Below, piece after piece: positions 27,013 through 36,217 of a stretch of DNA of 52,103 bases. Position numbers and translations under genes: made by a program. The DNA is taken from contig JARFQY010000048.1 in the NCBI GenBank assembly GCA_029287535.1, positions 71,542-123,644 of the forward strand. The letters are read 5' to 3'. The stretch is from Filomicrobium sp. (GTDB taxonomy: Bacteria; Pseudomonadota; Alphaproteobacteria; Rhizobiales; Hyphomicrobiaceae). The stretch's first letter is position 1, and the number at the start of each line of letters is the position of its first letter. The notes under the pieces were generated by a model that had not been told where the DNA came from, searched no databases, and worked only from the letters and a program-made list of their open reading frames with translations.

Positions 27013-27771
27013 TTAGCCCCTCAACCGGGACCATGCGAAGACGGCATACACTCCGACCAGCGTCAGTGCCAGACCAAACCAGGTTACAGCGTACTCCAAG
27101 TGCCTGTTCTCAACGGCGACCTTGGAAACACCAGGCCGCGGCCATTGGGTGTCATCCACAGGCGTCTTCGCCAGTCTTGACGCGGTCTCTTCTGGTCCGG
27201 CCACGAGGAAAAAGGGAGCCGCTTCCATGCCATCGTCACCACCAAACGCCGATGCCTGCATGCCCGCGAGGTCCCGCCAATACCATACATTCGCACCAAC
27301 ATCGTTATCCGGCGTGAACAGGCCCGGTTTTGCCGGCAGTCTGGCATTGCCGACAACGTTGACCTCGCCGGGTCCAGCCCGCCACTGCTCAGGTTGATCG
27401 AAAACCCGCTCCGGGATGAAACCCCGGTTTACCCACACGACCTTGCCCGGAGCATAGGTCAACGGCTGATAGACGTCATACCCCGGTCCGAGCTTGGGCT
27501 GCGGAGCATAGTAAAAGCGCTCCTTGTCCGCGACAAACGAACCACGGGCGCTTAGCTTTTGATAGTCGGCGTCGGCACCAGGACCCGCGGCAATGAACTC
27601 TGCCAGCTGAGCGGGCTGACCCAGACGGCGCGCTTCGATCTTGGCGATCAGCGCTTCCTTTTCGGCTTTTCTTGCAAGCTGCCATCGGCCAAGTCCGATC
27701 AGGATCGCCAAACCGGCGATACTGAGCACTGTCGGCCACAATAGACCCGCACGCCTTAGACGCCCGATCAT
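27013..27771 (-). CDS. SURF1-family cytochrome oxidase assembly protein
   Basis: SURF1 helps insert heme a into subunit I of aa3-type oxidases. This 252-residue protein has the expected N-terminal and C-terminal membrane helices (about 12-30 and 228-248) around a periplasmic domain. Conserved marks are LGRWQLARKAEKEALI, YQKLSARGSF, VWVNRGFIPE and the closing NRHLEYAVTWFGLALTL. It lies 25 bases after the DUF983 gene, in the cta cluster, which fits the role. Confidence 0.92.
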   Translation of the reverse strand: MIGRLRRAGLLWPTVLSIAGLAILIGLGRWQLARKAEKEALIAKIEARRLGQPAQLAEFIAAGPGADADYQKLSARGSFVADKERFYYAPQPKLGPGYDVYQPLTYAPGKVVWVNRGFIPERVFDQPEQWRAGPGEVNVVGNARLPAKPGLFTPDNDVGANVWYWRDLAGMQASAFGGDDGMEAAPFFLVAGPEETASRLAKTPVDDTQWPRPGVSKVAVENRHLEYAVTWFGLALTLVGVYAVFAWSRLRG

Positions 27772-27796
27772 GACGCAATCCCAAACAGCAACCTGG

Positions 27797-28189
27797 CTAG
27801 TCCTCGGAAAGGCGGCCTTCTTCGGCTCGGTGATAGTACTGCAATGCGATCAACGTGGCCTTCAAAAACCTGAGCAGGCCGAGCGCAAGGATCGGCGTAA
27901 CAATGCCCCACAAAACGATATGCACCCAAAGCGCTGGTTCGAAATTGAACTCCACCCACAGCGCCGCACCAAGGACGACAAACCCCAGTATGAAGATTGC
28001 GAATACTGCCGGGCCATCTCCGGAGTCGACGAACTTGTAGCTGAGCCCGCAAACCGAACATCCCTCGCGCAGATTGAGGAACGTGTGCAGGAGTGAGCCT
28101 TGCCCACATCGCGGACACCTCACCATAAGTCCGGCATAGAGCGGCGACACCTCAGCGGCCGGCGCCTCGGCCTTCTCAGACTTGTTCAT
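27797..28189 (-). CDS. DUF983 membrane protein with zinc-ribbon cysteines
   Basis: This 130-residue protein has a zinc-ribbon-like Cys set (CPRCG near 25 and CSVCG near 45) before two membrane helices (about 60-82 and 88-112). DUF983 proteins are common in alphaproteobacterial cytochrome oxidase clusters between ctaE and SURF1; a part in oxidase assembly or metal delivery is inferred from that position only. The first ATG at 28189 was taken; a TTG directly before it would add one residue. Confidence 0.85.
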   Translation of the reverse strand: MNKSEKAEAPAAEVSPLYAGLMVRCPRCGQGSLLHTFLNLREGCSVCGLSYKFVDSGDGPAVFAIFILGFVVLGAALWVEFNFEPALWVHIVLWGIVTPILALGLLRFLKATLIALQYYHRAEEGRLSED

Positions 28190-28247
28190 CAATCGACACC
28201 GTAAAGTATGCGTTGCTGCGACAAAGCCTGAGCGGTTCCCAAATGTC

Positions 28248-28270
28248 GAGGGCGGCTTTTCGCCGCCCTC
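28248..28270 (-). promoter_or_regulatory. Hairpin behind ctaE
   Basis: GAGGGCGGC and GCCGCCCTC form a perfect 9-bp stem with a 5-base loop, 26 bases after the ctaE stop and before DUF983. No T-run follows on the - strand (GACATTTGG), so it looks like a processing or stabilising element or weak attenuator. Confidence 0.55.
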
Positions 28271-28296
28271 CCATGAGTGTATGCCAGCCCGTCCGG

Positions 28297-29205
28297 CTAG
28301 TGCCCGGCGCCCGCACCGGCTCCTGCGCCCCAGACATAGATGGAGGCGAACAGGAACAGCCAGACGACGTCAACGAAGTGCCAGTACCAGGCGGCGGCCT
28401 CGAAGCCGAAGTGTTTCTTCACTGTGAAGTCGCCCTTCATGGCCCGCAGCAGACAAACGAACAGGAAAATCGTTCCGATGATGACATGCGCGCCGTGAAA
28501 ACCGGTCGCCATGAAGAACGTTGAGCCGTAGATATGTCCGGCAAAATTGAATGCCGCATGGCCATATTCGTAGGCCTGCAGAAAAGTGAACAGCGCGCCC
28601 AGCACGACCGTGCACACCAGACCGTAGATGAGCTGATTGCGCTTGCCTTCAAGAAGCGCGTGGTGCGCCCAGGTCACCGTCACGCCAGACAGCAGCAGCA
28701 CCAGCGTGTTGACAAGCGGCAGGCCCCAGGGATCGAAGGTGTGCTGGAAATACTCCGAAGCGTCCGGGGGCCAGTGCCCGCCCGTGAGTTCATCGCGAGC
28801 CACCGTTCCGATAGGCTGTGTCATGTTCTCGATTTGAAACACGCCGGAGGGGAACAAGGCCACGTCGAAGTAGGCCCAGAACCAGGCGACAAAGAACATC
28901 ACCTCCGAGGCGATGAACATGATCATACCGTAGCGCAGGTGCAGCTGAACCACCGGAGTATGATCACCCTGCTTGCTCTCTTTGATCACATCGGCCCACC
29001 AGCGGAAGGCCACATAGCAAAGGGCTACGAACGAAATGAGAAACAACCAGGGTCCGCTCATGCCAAACAGCGGCGTACCCATGTTGCTGCGCATCCAGAC
29101 AATGGCGCCGATCGCCGTCCCAAGAGCTGCCACCGAAGCCACAATTGGCCACGGGCTGGGGTCGACAAGATGGTAGTCGTGGTGCTTTGCGTGGCTATCC
29201 GCCAT
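28297..29205 (-). CDS. ctaE: Cytochrome c oxidase subunit III
   Basis: This is subunit III of the aa3 oxidase, 302 residues and seven membrane helices. Family marks are [26 protein letters not shown] (with the conserved glutamate), [13 protein letters not shown] and [17 protein letters not shown]. It stabilises the catalytic subunit and proton uptake. The ATG at 29205 is preceded by GAGG at a short distance; an upstream open extension of eight codons lacks a site. The C-terminus has an unusual Gly-Ala repeat (GAGAGAGAG). Confidence 0.96.
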   Translation of the reverse strand: MADSHAKHHDYHLVDPSPWPIVASVAALGTAIGAIVWMRSNMGTPLFGMSGPWLFLISFVALCYVAFRWWADVIKESKQGDHTPVVQLHLRYGMIMFIASEVMFFVAWFWAYFDVALFPSGVFQIENMTQPIGTVARDELTGGHWPPDASEYFQHTFDPWGLPLVNTLVLLLSGVTVTWAHHALLEGKRNQLIYGLVCTVVLGALFTFLQAYEYGHAAFNFAGHIYGSTFFMATGFHGAHVIIGTIFLFVCLLRAMKGDFTVKKHFGFEAAAWYWHFVDVVWLFLFASIYVWGAGAGAGAGH

Positions 29206-29291
29206 GGTCCTCTCCCATAGTTCCCTCACCGCAGTTCTTGGTCGGCACTTCGTCTCCCAGGAACTTGAGCTTCGTTGACTCCAAAGTTTCT

Positions 29292-29930
29292 TCAGCCCGG
29301 CGAACCGCCGCGCACGCTCAGTCCATCATTTCCATTGCTTGCGGGTACTTCGGCCCGCGCATTCGTCTCGTTTTCAGTCTCAGCTGGATAGAAAGTGTAA
29401 GACAGCGTCAGTTGCGTGAAATGCGCCGCGTTAGGGTCGTTCACGATCTCCGGATCAATGAAGAAGCTGACCGGCATGTCGACGCTTTCACCAGGTTGAA
29501 GCTTCTGCTCGGTAAAGCAGAAACACTCGATCTTGTTGAAGTGGATCCCCGCGGAATCCGGCGACACATTGAACGTGGCAGTTCCCGTCAAGGGCCGATC
29601 AGACACGTTTGTCGCCCGGTAATTCGTTATTCGGTTCTCGCCGATCCGCAATTCGATCGTGCGCTCGAGTGGAACAAACTTCCAAGCAAGTTTCTTCGAA
29701 ACATTGGCGTCGAAGCGCATGGTGATGGTTTGATTGAGCACGGATTGCGAAGGCCCACTGGCGACCTGTGGCGTCCCGCCAAATCCAGTCACTTGACAAA
29801 ACATCCGATAAAGCGGAACCGCCGCATACGACATCCCAATCATACCGACAGCCACTGCTGCACACGCAATCGCGACGCTGCGATGATTGCGTGCCGGTGC
29901 TGCCTGGCTGCTGGTGGATGTCGATGACAT
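29292..29930 (-). CDS. ctaG: Cytochrome c oxidase assembly protein CtaG (Cox11)
   Basis: CtaG/Cox11 delivers copper to the CuB site of subunit I. In 212 residues it has one N-terminal membrane helix (about 18-40) and a periplasmic immunoglobulin-like domain. The copper-binding motif ECFCFTEQ is complete, and [15 protein letters not shown] follows the helix as usual. The C-terminal ~20 residues are polar and variable. It lies between coxF and ctaE in the oxidase cluster. Confidence 0.95.
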   Translation of the reverse strand: MSSTSTSSQAAPARNHRSVAIACAAVAVGMIGMSYAAVPLYRMFCQVTGFGGTPQVASGPSQSVLNQTITMRFDANVSKKLAWKFVPLERTIELRIGENRITNYRATNVSDRPLTGTATFNVSPDSAGIHFNKIECFCFTEQKLQPGESVDMPVSFFIDPEIVNDPNAAHFTQLTLSYTFYPAETENETNARAEVPASNGNDGLSVRGGSPG

Positions 29931-29962
29931 ACGCTTTCAAATTCCTCTCTTCATCACGGGTT

Positions 29963-30130
29963 CTACAATGGTCGCCTTAAGGCGTCGCCACCCAGATGCA
30001 CAATCGTCGCTGCGTAAAACAGAATGACGAGCAGGACGAGCCCGACGGCGATGGCGATGGAGCGCATACGCCTGCGCTTCACCCTCTCCGCCTCCGCTTG
30101 CTCCTCTTTGAGCTGTTCCGTCGCGCCCAT
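29963..30130 (-). CDS. CoxF-like small membrane protein
   Basis: This is a 55-residue protein: a charged N-terminal helix (MGATEQLKEEQAEAERVKRR), one membrane helix (about 24-43) and a short tail ending VHLGGDALRRPL. A small protein of this layout, called CoxF, sits between ctaB and ctaG in many alphaproteobacterial oxidase clusters; the tail pattern also agrees with what I recall of that family. Its job is unknown but presumably lies in oxidase assembly. It starts at ATG 30130 and ends with TAG at 29963-29965. It is easily missed because of its length, and a longer open frame on the same strand in another register is spurious. Confidence 0.8.
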   Translation of the reverse strand: MGATEQLKEEQAEAERVKRRRMRSIAIAVGLVLLVILFYAATIVHLGGDALRRPL

Positions 30131-30187
30131 AAACCCAATCGCGTCCTTTAATCATTGACACCGCCGCACCGGCTCCATGCCGGAGGG

Positions 30188-31159
30188 CTAACCAAGAACT
30201 CCCGCTCCTCCTGCCAGGCCCATCAGCCGATCCGCCAGCTTCTCACCAAGCAGAACCGCGAACAGTGCAAACAGGTAGAAGATTGAAAAGCCAAACAGCT
30301 GCTTGGCCGCCCTGTCCGCCGGTCGGCCTTCACGCGTCCGGTAGACTTTTAAGGCGAGCCACAAGAAGACGGCGCCGAGCACCGCCGATGTGACGGCATA
30401 AACGACTCCGCCCAGCCCAATAAAGGACGGCGTCATCGCCAGTGGCACCAACAGCAGCGAATAGATGACAATCTGCCGACGGGTTTCCTGCAATCCTGCG
30501 ACGACCGGCAGCATCGGCACCCCGACGCGCTCGTAGTCACGGCAACGGTAAAGCGCCAAAGCCCAAAAGTGCGGCGGCGTCCACATGAAGATGATGAGAA
30601 ACAGCAAGATGCTCTCGACAGAGACCCCACCGGTAACAGCAGCCCATCCGATCATCGGTGGAAACGCGCCTGCAGCGCCGCCGATGACGATGTTCTGCGG
30701 CGTCCGCCGCTTCAGCCACATCGTGTAGACGAACAAGTAAAACCCGATTGTCACCGCCAGCAAAGCACCGGCAACCCAGTTCACCAGAACGCCGAGCGTC
30801 AGAACCGATGTGACCGCCAGCACCGCACCGAAAGTCAGTGCTTCGGTCTCGGTCACCAATCCACGCGGGATCGGACGCGCTGCCGTGCGCGCCATGTGCC
30901 GGTCGATATCGGCGTCGTACCACATGTTCAGGGCGCCGGAAGCGCCAGCGCCTACGGCAATTGCGAGAAGCGCAATAAAGGCGAGAAGCGGGTGCAGGCT
31001 GCCCGGCGCCGCAACCATCCCAACGAGCGCCGTGAACACGACGAGGGACATCACGCGGGGCTTCATCAATGCAACGAAATCTTCCACGCCGGGACCAGTG
31101 GCGAGCACGGCTCTTTCCACTTGCGATTCAACTCCCACTAGTCCAGCCGACCTGTCCAT
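30188..31159 (-). CDS. ctaB: Protoheme IX farnesyltransferase
   Basis: CtaB/CyoE adds a farnesyl group to heme b to make heme o, the precursor of heme a for the neighbouring oxidase. This is a UbiA-type prenyltransferase with about eight to nine membrane helices, 323 residues from the chosen start. The Asp-rich site [23 protein letters not shown] and the second site [17 protein letters not shown] are intact. The frame is open to an ATG at 31225 that would add 22 polar residues; 31159 is preferred because typical proteins begin close to the [13 protein letters not shown] segment, but neither start has a good ribosome site. Confidence 0.94.
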   Translation of the reverse strand: MDRSAGLVGVESQVERAVLATGPGVEDFVALMKPRVMSLVVFTALVGMVAAPGSLHPLLAFIALLAIAVGAGASGALNMWYDADIDRHMARTAARPIPRGLVTETEALTFGAVLAVTSVLTLGVLVNWVAGALLAVTIGFYLFVYTMWLKRRTPQNIVIGGAAGAFPPMIGWAAVTGGVSVESILLFLIIFMWTPPHFWALALYRCRDYERVGVPMLPVVAGLQETRRQIVIYSLLLVPLAMTPSFIGLGGVVYAVTSAVLGAVFLWLALKVYRTREGRPADRAAKQLFGFSIFYLFALFAVLLGEKLADRLMGLAGGAGVLG

Positions 31160-31313
31160 CACGGTTATGTTCTTCTTCCAGTTTTTGAGGCGCTCGACGG
31201 CGCAACGTGAGCCGGTCCTATTCATGGCACCGGGCGAACCAATGTCCGCCCGACTTCAGTATGTGCAGCAGGCCAGCCCCGGATGGAAGCTGGCCGCAAC
31301 GCGAAGCTTTGAA

Positions 31314-31337
31314 TCAGGCGGACGTGGGTCCGCCTGA
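31314..31337 (-). promoter_or_regulatory. Hairpin behind ctaD
   Basis: TCAGGCGGA and TCCGCCTGA form a perfect 9-bp stem with a 6-base loop, beginning 9 bases after the ctaD stop. It lacks a T-run on the - strand and could protect the ctaD message or reduce read-through into ctaB. Confidence 0.55.
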
Positions 31338-31346
31338 GTCGTCCGC

Positions 31347-32963
31347 TCAGTGATGCTCCGTCGCCTTAATTCTCGGCAGCGTTTCGAAGCAGTGGTATGG
31401 CGGCGGCGAGGACAACGTCCACTCCAGCGTCGTCGCACCGGCACCCCAGGGGTTGTTACCCACCCGCTCTTTGCGAGACAGCGCTACATAGACTCCGATG
31501 AAGAAGCAAACGGTACCAAGCGCCGTGATGTACGAGCCCACCGAGGAAACCTGGTTCCAGAAGGCGAAAGCATCTGGATAGTCGGCGTAGCGCCGTGGCA
31601 TGCCGGCGGCACCCAGGAAGTGCTGCGGGAAGAACAGCAAGTTGGCGCCAATGAAGGTGAGCCAGAAGTGCAGCCGTCCCCAGAACTCCGAATACATTTT
31701 CCCACTGATCTTCGGGAACCAGTAATACCAGCCGGCAAAGATCGAGAACACGGCACCCAGCGACAAGACGTAGTGGAAGTGCGCCACGACATAATAGGTG
31801 TCATGGAGCGCGCGGTCGACGCCGGCATTGGCCAACATCACCCCTGTAACGCCACCGACCGTGAACAGGAAGATGAAACCGAGCGCCCACACCATCGGCA
31901 GGCGGAACGAGATCGAACCGCCCCACATCGTGGCGATCCATGAGAAGATCTTCACCCCTGTCGGAACCGCAATGACCATCGTCGCGAACACGAAGTACGC
32001 CTGCGTTTCGACGGCGATGCCGGCGGTATACATATGGTGCGCCCACACGATGAAGCCGACCACACCGATCGCCACCATGGCGTAGGCCATGCCGAGATAA
32101 CCAAACACCGGCTTTCTGGAGAACGTCGCAACCACCTGCGAGATGATGCCGAAGCCCGGCAGGATCAGAATGTAAACTTCTGGGTGTGCGAAGAACCAGA
32201 ACAGGTGCTGATAAAGGACTGGATCACCGCCACCGGACGCTTCGAAGAATGTCGTCCCGAAGTTGCGGTCGGTGAGCATCATCGTGATGGCGCCCGCGAA
32301 CACAGGAAGCGACAATAGCAGCAAGAACGTCGTCACCAGGATCGACCAAACGAACAGCGGCATCTTGTGCATCGTCATGCCCGGCGCGCGCATATTGAAG
32401 ATGGTCGTAATGAAGTTGATCGCACCGAGAATGGAGGAGGCACCTGCGACGTGCATCGACAAGATACCAAAGTCCACGGCCGGTCCCGGATGCCCGGAGG
32501 TGGATAACGGCGGATAGAGCGTCCAGCCCCCGCCTATACCTGGTTGACCCGGTGGACCTTCCACGAACAGCGAAATCACAAGCAGGATGAAGGCCACTGG
32601 CAGCAGCCAGAACGAGATATTATTCATGCGCGGGAACGCCATGTCCGGCGCACCGATCATGAGCGGCACGAACCAGTTGCCGAAACCACCAATCATCGCA
32701 GGCATGACCATGAAGAACACCATGATCAGACCATGCGCAGTGACATACACGTTGAATGCATGAGGGTTGGAGAACCACTGCAGGCCAGGGTCCTGTAGCT
32801 CCATGCGCATCGCCACGGACATTGCACCACCGATGACCCCCGCCACCATGGCGAAGATCAGGTACATCGTTCCAATGTCTTTGTGGTTGGTGGAGTATAG
32901 CCAGCGCCTGACGAAGCTTGTCGGAGCGCCGCGCTCATCATAACCGGCTTGAGCCGTTCCCAT
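31347..32963 (-). CDS. ctaD: Cytochrome c oxidase subunit I
   Basis: This is the catalytic heme-copper subunit of the aa3 oxidase, 538 residues, twelve membrane helices. Ligands are visible: the low-spin heme His in [16 protein letters not shown], the cross-linked His-Tyr pair in [15 protein letters not shown], the CuB His pair in WAHHMYTAG, and the heme a3 and a His residues in [12 protein letters not shown]. The Glu-His-Pro-Glu-type K and D channel features fit a type A proton pump. It lies 100 bases after ctaC with a hairpin between them. Confidence 0.98.
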   Translation of the reverse strand: MGTAQAGYDERGAPTSFVRRWLYSTNHKDIGTMYLIFAMVAGVIGGAMSVAMRMELQDPGLQWFSNPHAFNVYVTAHGLIMVFFMVMPAMIGGFGNWFVPLMIGAPDMAFPRMNNISFWLLPVAFILLVISLFVEGPPGQPGIGGGWTLYPPLSTSGHPGPAVDFGILSMHVAGASSILGAINFITTIFNMRAPGMTMHKMPLFVWSILVTTFLLLLSLPVFAGAITMMLTDRNFGTTFFEASGGGDPVLYQHLFWFFAHPEVYILILPGFGIISQVVATFSRKPVFGYLGMAYAMVAIGVVGFIVWAHHMYTAGIAVETQAYFVFATMVIAVPTGVKIFSWIATMWGGSISFRLPMVWALGFIFLFTVGGVTGVMLANAGVDRALHDTYYVVAHFHYVLSLGAVFSIFAGWYYWFPKISGKMYSEFWGRLHFWLTFIGANLLFFPQHFLGAAGMPRRYADYPDAFAFWNQVSSVGSYITALGTVCFFIGVYVALSRKERVGNNPWGAGATTLEWTLSSPPPYHCFETLPRIKATEHH

Positions 32964-33030
32964 AGTCTCGTTCCCTTCACCTGCGAATTCGTAGTTTCCC
33001 GGTCGGCATTATGAGCCCACCCAAAGGACC

Positions 33031-33057
33031 GCCGCGCCGGCTACACCGGCCGCGGCC
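33031..33057 (-). promoter_or_regulatory. Hairpin behind ctaC
   Basis: GCCGCGCCGG and CCGGCCGCGGC pair with one bulged base around a CTACA loop, about 7 bases after the ctaC stop. It is very GC-rich and has no T-run, so it resembles the elements behind ctaD and ctaE. Confidence 0.45.
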
Positions 33058-33063
33058 CCGATT

Positions 33064-33966
33064 TTACTTCGTGGCCGATGCCAACTTCTTCTTTTGCTCC
33101 AGAGCCAGTGCCGCCTCGTGGATGATTGCGTTGGCCGCGTCTTCGTCATCGGCTTTGCGGGCTTCGACCCACTTGTTGAAGACATCTTCGCTGACAACGC
33201 GTACCGCGATCGGCATAAAGGCGTGATTGATGCCACACAGCTCCGAACACTGACCGTAATACACACCCTCCCGTTCGGCTTTGAACCAGGTGGCCGTCAA
33301 GCGCCCGGGAACCGCATCCATCTTTGAACCGAACGCCGGGATGGTCCAGTTGTGCAGGACATCTTCCGCCGTGATCAGGACGTGCACGACTTTGTTGACG
33401 GGAACCACGACGTCGTTATCGACTGCAAGATTCCGCGGCGCGTCGATCCCCTTGTCGATCAGCTCTTGGCGACCCTCATCATCCAGCATGTAGCTGTCGA
33501 ACGAAAAACCACCTTGGTCAGGGTATTCGTGCCCCCAGTACCACTGGTAGCCCGTAGCCTTGATCGTCAGGTCTGGCTTGGGAAACGAATACTGGAGGTT
33601 CAATAGCTTGAACGACGGAACGGCGATGATCACCAGGATGATGATGGGAACGACCGTCCATACCACTTCGATGAAAGTATTATGGGTCACCCGAGAAGGG
33701 TTAGGATTGCGGCTCTCGCTGAACGCGTACATGGCGTAAAGCATGAGGCCCAGAACGAACAGCGCGATTACGACAATGATTACGGTGACCAGGTCGTAGA
33801 ATTCTTGGATTGAATGCGCCACCGGGGTGACCGCTCTCTGCAAGCCGATTTGCATATCTACCGGTTGCCCGTAGACCTCCGCGCTGGCTGGCGCGACCAT
33901 CAGCACCGCGGTAGCGAGGACGGCAAGACCAGTCCACGCCAGCAACCCAAGCAGTCGGTTCACCAT
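33064..33966 (-). CDS. ctaC: Cytochrome c oxidase subunit II
   Basis: This subunit carries the CuA centre that takes electrons from cytochrome c. The 300-residue protein has a signal peptide (cleavage near ASAEVYG), two membrane helices (about 56-80 and 96-118) and a periplasmic cupredoxin domain. All CuA ligands are present: His205 (DVLHNW), then Cys240, Cys244, His248 and Met251 in YGQCSELCGINHAFMP. The aromatic patch GYQWYWGHEY is intact. GGGAG lies 6 bases before the ATG. It is the first gene of a leftward run of about 15 kb. Confidence 0.98.
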   Translation of the reverse strand: MVNRLLGLLAWTGLAVLATAVLMVAPASAEVYGQPVDMQIGLQRAVTPVAHSIQEFYDLVTVIIVVIALFVLGLMLYAMYAFSESRNPNPSRVTHNTFIEVVWTVVPIIILVIIAVPSFKLLNLQYSFPKPDLTIKATGYQWYWGHEYPDQGGFSFDSYMLDDEGRQELIDKGIDAPRNLAVDNDVVVPVNKVVHVLITAEDVLHNWTIPAFGSKMDAVPGRLTATWFKAEREGVYYGQCSELCGINHAFMPIAVRVVSEDVFNKWVEARKADDEDAANAIIHEAALALEQKKKLASATK

Positions 33967-34365
33967 TCTTTGCTCCCTAGTCTGGCTGATTCAAACAGCC
34001 TGAAGATTTGTGTGCGGCGTATTGCCGTGTTCATTACAAACCCCGCCCGTCAAGTCCTGCCCCCCTCGGGCTGAACCCAGGTTTTACAATTGAATTAATT
34101 GCGAGGTTGCGCACGCTTCCATTCATCAAAACCAAGCCATGCAGCACAAGTCAACATTTGTGCGTCATAAGCGCGCGACTTGTTTGAACCAGATTCTGGT
34201 CATGGCGGGCTAGTGCAGTGCAATATTGCGCGCCGTCGCGCAAGTCCCAATTTGGCCGCTTTACTTTTCCACTCCACACGCTTGCAATTGCCCGCGTGCC
34301 ACTGCGTAGTCGATGTGCTTCAGGGTCAGCAATGTCACGGGGGAGAAAACAGATCAGTGGCGGGG
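33967..34365. other. Divergent intergenic region between ctaC and the IalB-like gene
   Basis: These 399 bases must hold the promoter of the cta cluster and that of the IalB-like gene. I found no pair of boxes good enough to call. An AT-rich inverted repeat, CAATT-N5-AATTG, lies at 34087-34101, about 120 bases before the ctaC start, and could be a regulator site. No gene is supported here. Confidence 0.4.
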
Positions 34366-34896
34366 ATGAACGGACGGAACGCAATATTGGCAGGCCTAGC
34401 GCTAGCAACGTGCCTGCTCATCGCAGCAGTCTGCAGCTACATACCAACAACGGCCTACGCACAAGCCCGCGACGGCAAGGTGCGCTCGCAACACGGAGAC
34501 TGGCAGATCGTCTGCAAGCCACCGCCACCGGGGGCCAGCAACGAGGTTTGCGCTATCGTTCAAAGCGTTACGGCTGAAGACCGCAATAACGTTGGACTTA
34601 CGGTCTATTTCCAAAGGTTTTCGGATGGCACTCAAGTGCTGCGCGTCTTTGCCCCGCTTGGGGTGCTGCTGCCACCCGGCCTCGGCCTCAAGATCGATGG
34701 GCAAGATGTTGGAAACGCTCCGTTTCTTCGATGCCACTCGTTCGCCTGCTACGCCCAGGTCACCGTCGACAAAACACTTGTCGACAAGCTGAGCAAAGGC
34801 AAAACAGCGATCTTTATTATCTTTCAAACCGAGGAAGCTGGCATCGGCATTCCGATATCGCTCTCCGGGTTTCAGGATGCCCTGAAGAAACTGTAG
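34366..34896 (+). CDS. Invasion-associated locus B (IalB) family protein
   Basis: This is a 176-residue exported protein of the IalB family, first described in Bartonella but widespread in harmless Alphaproteobacteria. A signal peptide (hydrophobic core LAGLALATCLLIAAV, cleavage near AYAQA) precedes the domain. The domain has HGDWQIVCKPPPPGASNEVCAIVQ, VLRVFAPLGVLLPPGLGLKID and FLRCHSFACYAQV, with cysteines placed to form two disulfides. An open extension goes back to 34180 but the signal peptide begins at the ATG at 34366. It converges on the rhodanese gene. The role is unknown; the name does not imply virulence here. Confidence 0.87.
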   Translation: MNGRNAILAGLALATCLLIAAVCSYIPTTAYAQARDGKVRSQHGDWQIVCKPPPPGASNEVCAIVQSVTAEDRNNVGLTVYFQRFSDGTQVLRVFAPLGVLLPPGLGLKIDGQDVGNAPFLRCHSFACYAQVTVDKTLVDKLSKGKTAIFIIFQTEEAGIGIPISLSGFQDALKKL

Positions 34897-34985
34897 CGAG
34901 CGGTCCAGACTTGGGGAGTGTGCAGGCACGGGCCCGCACCAACAGGCCCAGTGCGAAAAGTGCCCCTGCCTCTGTGGGCCCTAAG

Positions 34986-35615
34986 CTATTGCGGGGTTAC
35001 TGCCGAACCCGACACCGCCCGGTCTTGTCGGAGCACAAGCTGGCCCCAGTAACCATCGAACTTGTGGACGTAGTCCGTCCTGCCGAAATCATCGACAAGG
35101 CGCCGCCGCTCGTTGTGCCAGCGAAAGATACCACCGCTCAGGTTGTAGACCCCGCTTGCACCACCTTGGAGAAGCCCATCTTGGACACGCCGCACGAGCT
35201 TGGAGCTGCGCGCCCCTATGGAGCAATAAACAACGACATTTTTGCCGCTCAGGCGGCCCGCACCATCAGCGAACTGATGCAGGGTGGCCTCCGGATCGAT
35301 CCTGACGGCACCAGGAATACGGCTCACTTCGAATTCTTCCGCTTCGCGCGCGTCAATGAGGATCACGCGACCCCTTTCCTGTGTCATCGCGCGTAGCTGT
35401 TCGGGAGAAAGGTGTTCGATATCTGAAAACGTCAAACCAATGACGGTCTCGATCGCTGAAAGTGGGGAGATGTGACCTGGCCGCTCGGAGGCGCCTTGCT
35501 CATCGGCCTTTGTGCCGACTGTTTTCGGATACCAGCCGAGGCCACTGAGCGACAGCCCGATAAGGCTGATGCCAACCGCCATAGCAAATCGCCGAACGAG
35601 CAATCTGTTTCGCAA
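34986..35615 (-). CDS. Exported rhodanese-like protein
   Basis: This is a single-domain rhodanese-like protein of 209 residues with an N-terminal hydrophobic segment (about 11-28), so it is exported or membrane-anchored. The active-site loop is CSIGARSS with Cys131, and the domain also shows ILIDAREAEEFEVSRIPGAVRI. Rhodaneses carry sulfane sulfur; the donor and acceptor are unknown. The C-terminal ~45 residues (RRLVDDFGRTDYVHKFDGYWGQLV) resemble an extension found in other exported members. The start is TTG at 35615 with GAGGGG 9 bases before it. No sulfur oxidation genes lie nearby. Confidence 0.85.
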   Translation of the reverse strand: MRNRLLVRRFAMAVGISLIGLSLSGLGWYPKTVGTKADEQGASERPGHISPLSAIETVIGLTFSDIEHLSPEQLRAMTQERGRVILIDAREAEEFEVSRIPGAVRIDPEATLHQFADGAGRLSGKNVVVYCSIGARSSKLVRRVQDGLLQGGASGVYNLSGGIFRWHNERRRLVDDFGRTDYVHKFDGYWGQLVLRQDRAVSGSAVTPQ

Positions 35616-35666
35616 TTCAAATGACCCCTCAACGGCGAAAGACTTAAAGCGGAGCTCAAAGGAAAA

Positions 35667-35690
35667 GCCCGGCGCGCAGACGCGTCGGGC
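35667..35690 (-). terminator. Terminator behind the phasin-like gene
   Basis: GCCCGGCGCG (35667-35676) pairs with CGCGTCGGGC (35681-35690) with one G-T wobble and a 4-base loop. On the - strand it is followed by TTTTCCTTT, so it should end the phasin-like transcript, 80 bases after its stop, before the rhodanese gene. Confidence 0.75.
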
Positions 35691-35770
35691 CTGTCTTTCA
35701 CCGACCCAAACTCAACTCTGTTTAAGTGTCGAATCTGGGTTCGGACCAATAAATCGCGATCACAAAGTGT

Positions 35771-36217
35771 TCAGGGTGCTCGCAGGTCTTCTCGACGAGC
35801 CTGGTCATGGTCCCAACGATTGCCCTGGCCGTTCAATTCCGTACGAATGACCTTCGGTTGAGCCATCTTGCGCGCCGTTCTCTCCTCCAAGACGGGCTCT
35901 TCGGCCTTCCGCTCGGTCATAAGCTCAGTCATACGATGGGTTGTATCTGCGCACTCGGCAAACGCTGTCTGCCAAAAGTCGGCATAAACCGCCATTAAAC
36001 CCATCGGCGAGGGAGACGCGGCCAAAGTTGTAGGGAGCGCCAATGTGGCGCGAGCGCGCCTATTCGCAAGCGCCCAAAGTTCCAGTTGGCAACGCGCAAA
36101 ATTCTTCCAGGCGGCCTGAGCAGCGTTGGCTTCATTGCCAGCGGGCGCGTAGTACTGCTCCATCATCTCTGTTAGCTGCCCGAATGATAAGCCATTGCTA
36201 TTGAACTGAAAATTCAT
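35771..36217 (-). CDS. Phasin-like protein
   Basis: This is a 148-residue, mostly helical protein without a signal, like phasins that coat polyhydroxyalkanoate granules. Similar segments are AAWKNFARCQLELWALANRRARATLALPTTL and MAVYADFWQTAFAECADTTHRM; the family is poorly conserved, so the call rests on that layout. The C-terminal third is charged and Glu/Arg-rich. GGAGG lies about 8 bases before the ATG at 36217. No PHA synthase or depolymerase gene is in the window. An alternative is a small helical protein of other function. Confidence 0.65.
   Translation of the reverse strand: MNFQFNSNGLSFGQLTEMMEQYYAPAGNEANAAQAAWKNFARCQLELWALANRRARATLALPTTLAASPSPMGLMAVYADFWQTAFAECADTTHRMTELMTERKAEEPVLEERTARKMAQPKVIRTELNGQGNRWDHDQARREDLRAP

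Noticed and set aside
29937-30161. 74-codon frame on the - strand between ctaB and ctaG
   Set aside because: Its protein is Arg/Gly-rich with no membrane helix; the overlapping 55-codon frame gives the expected CoxF-like protein.
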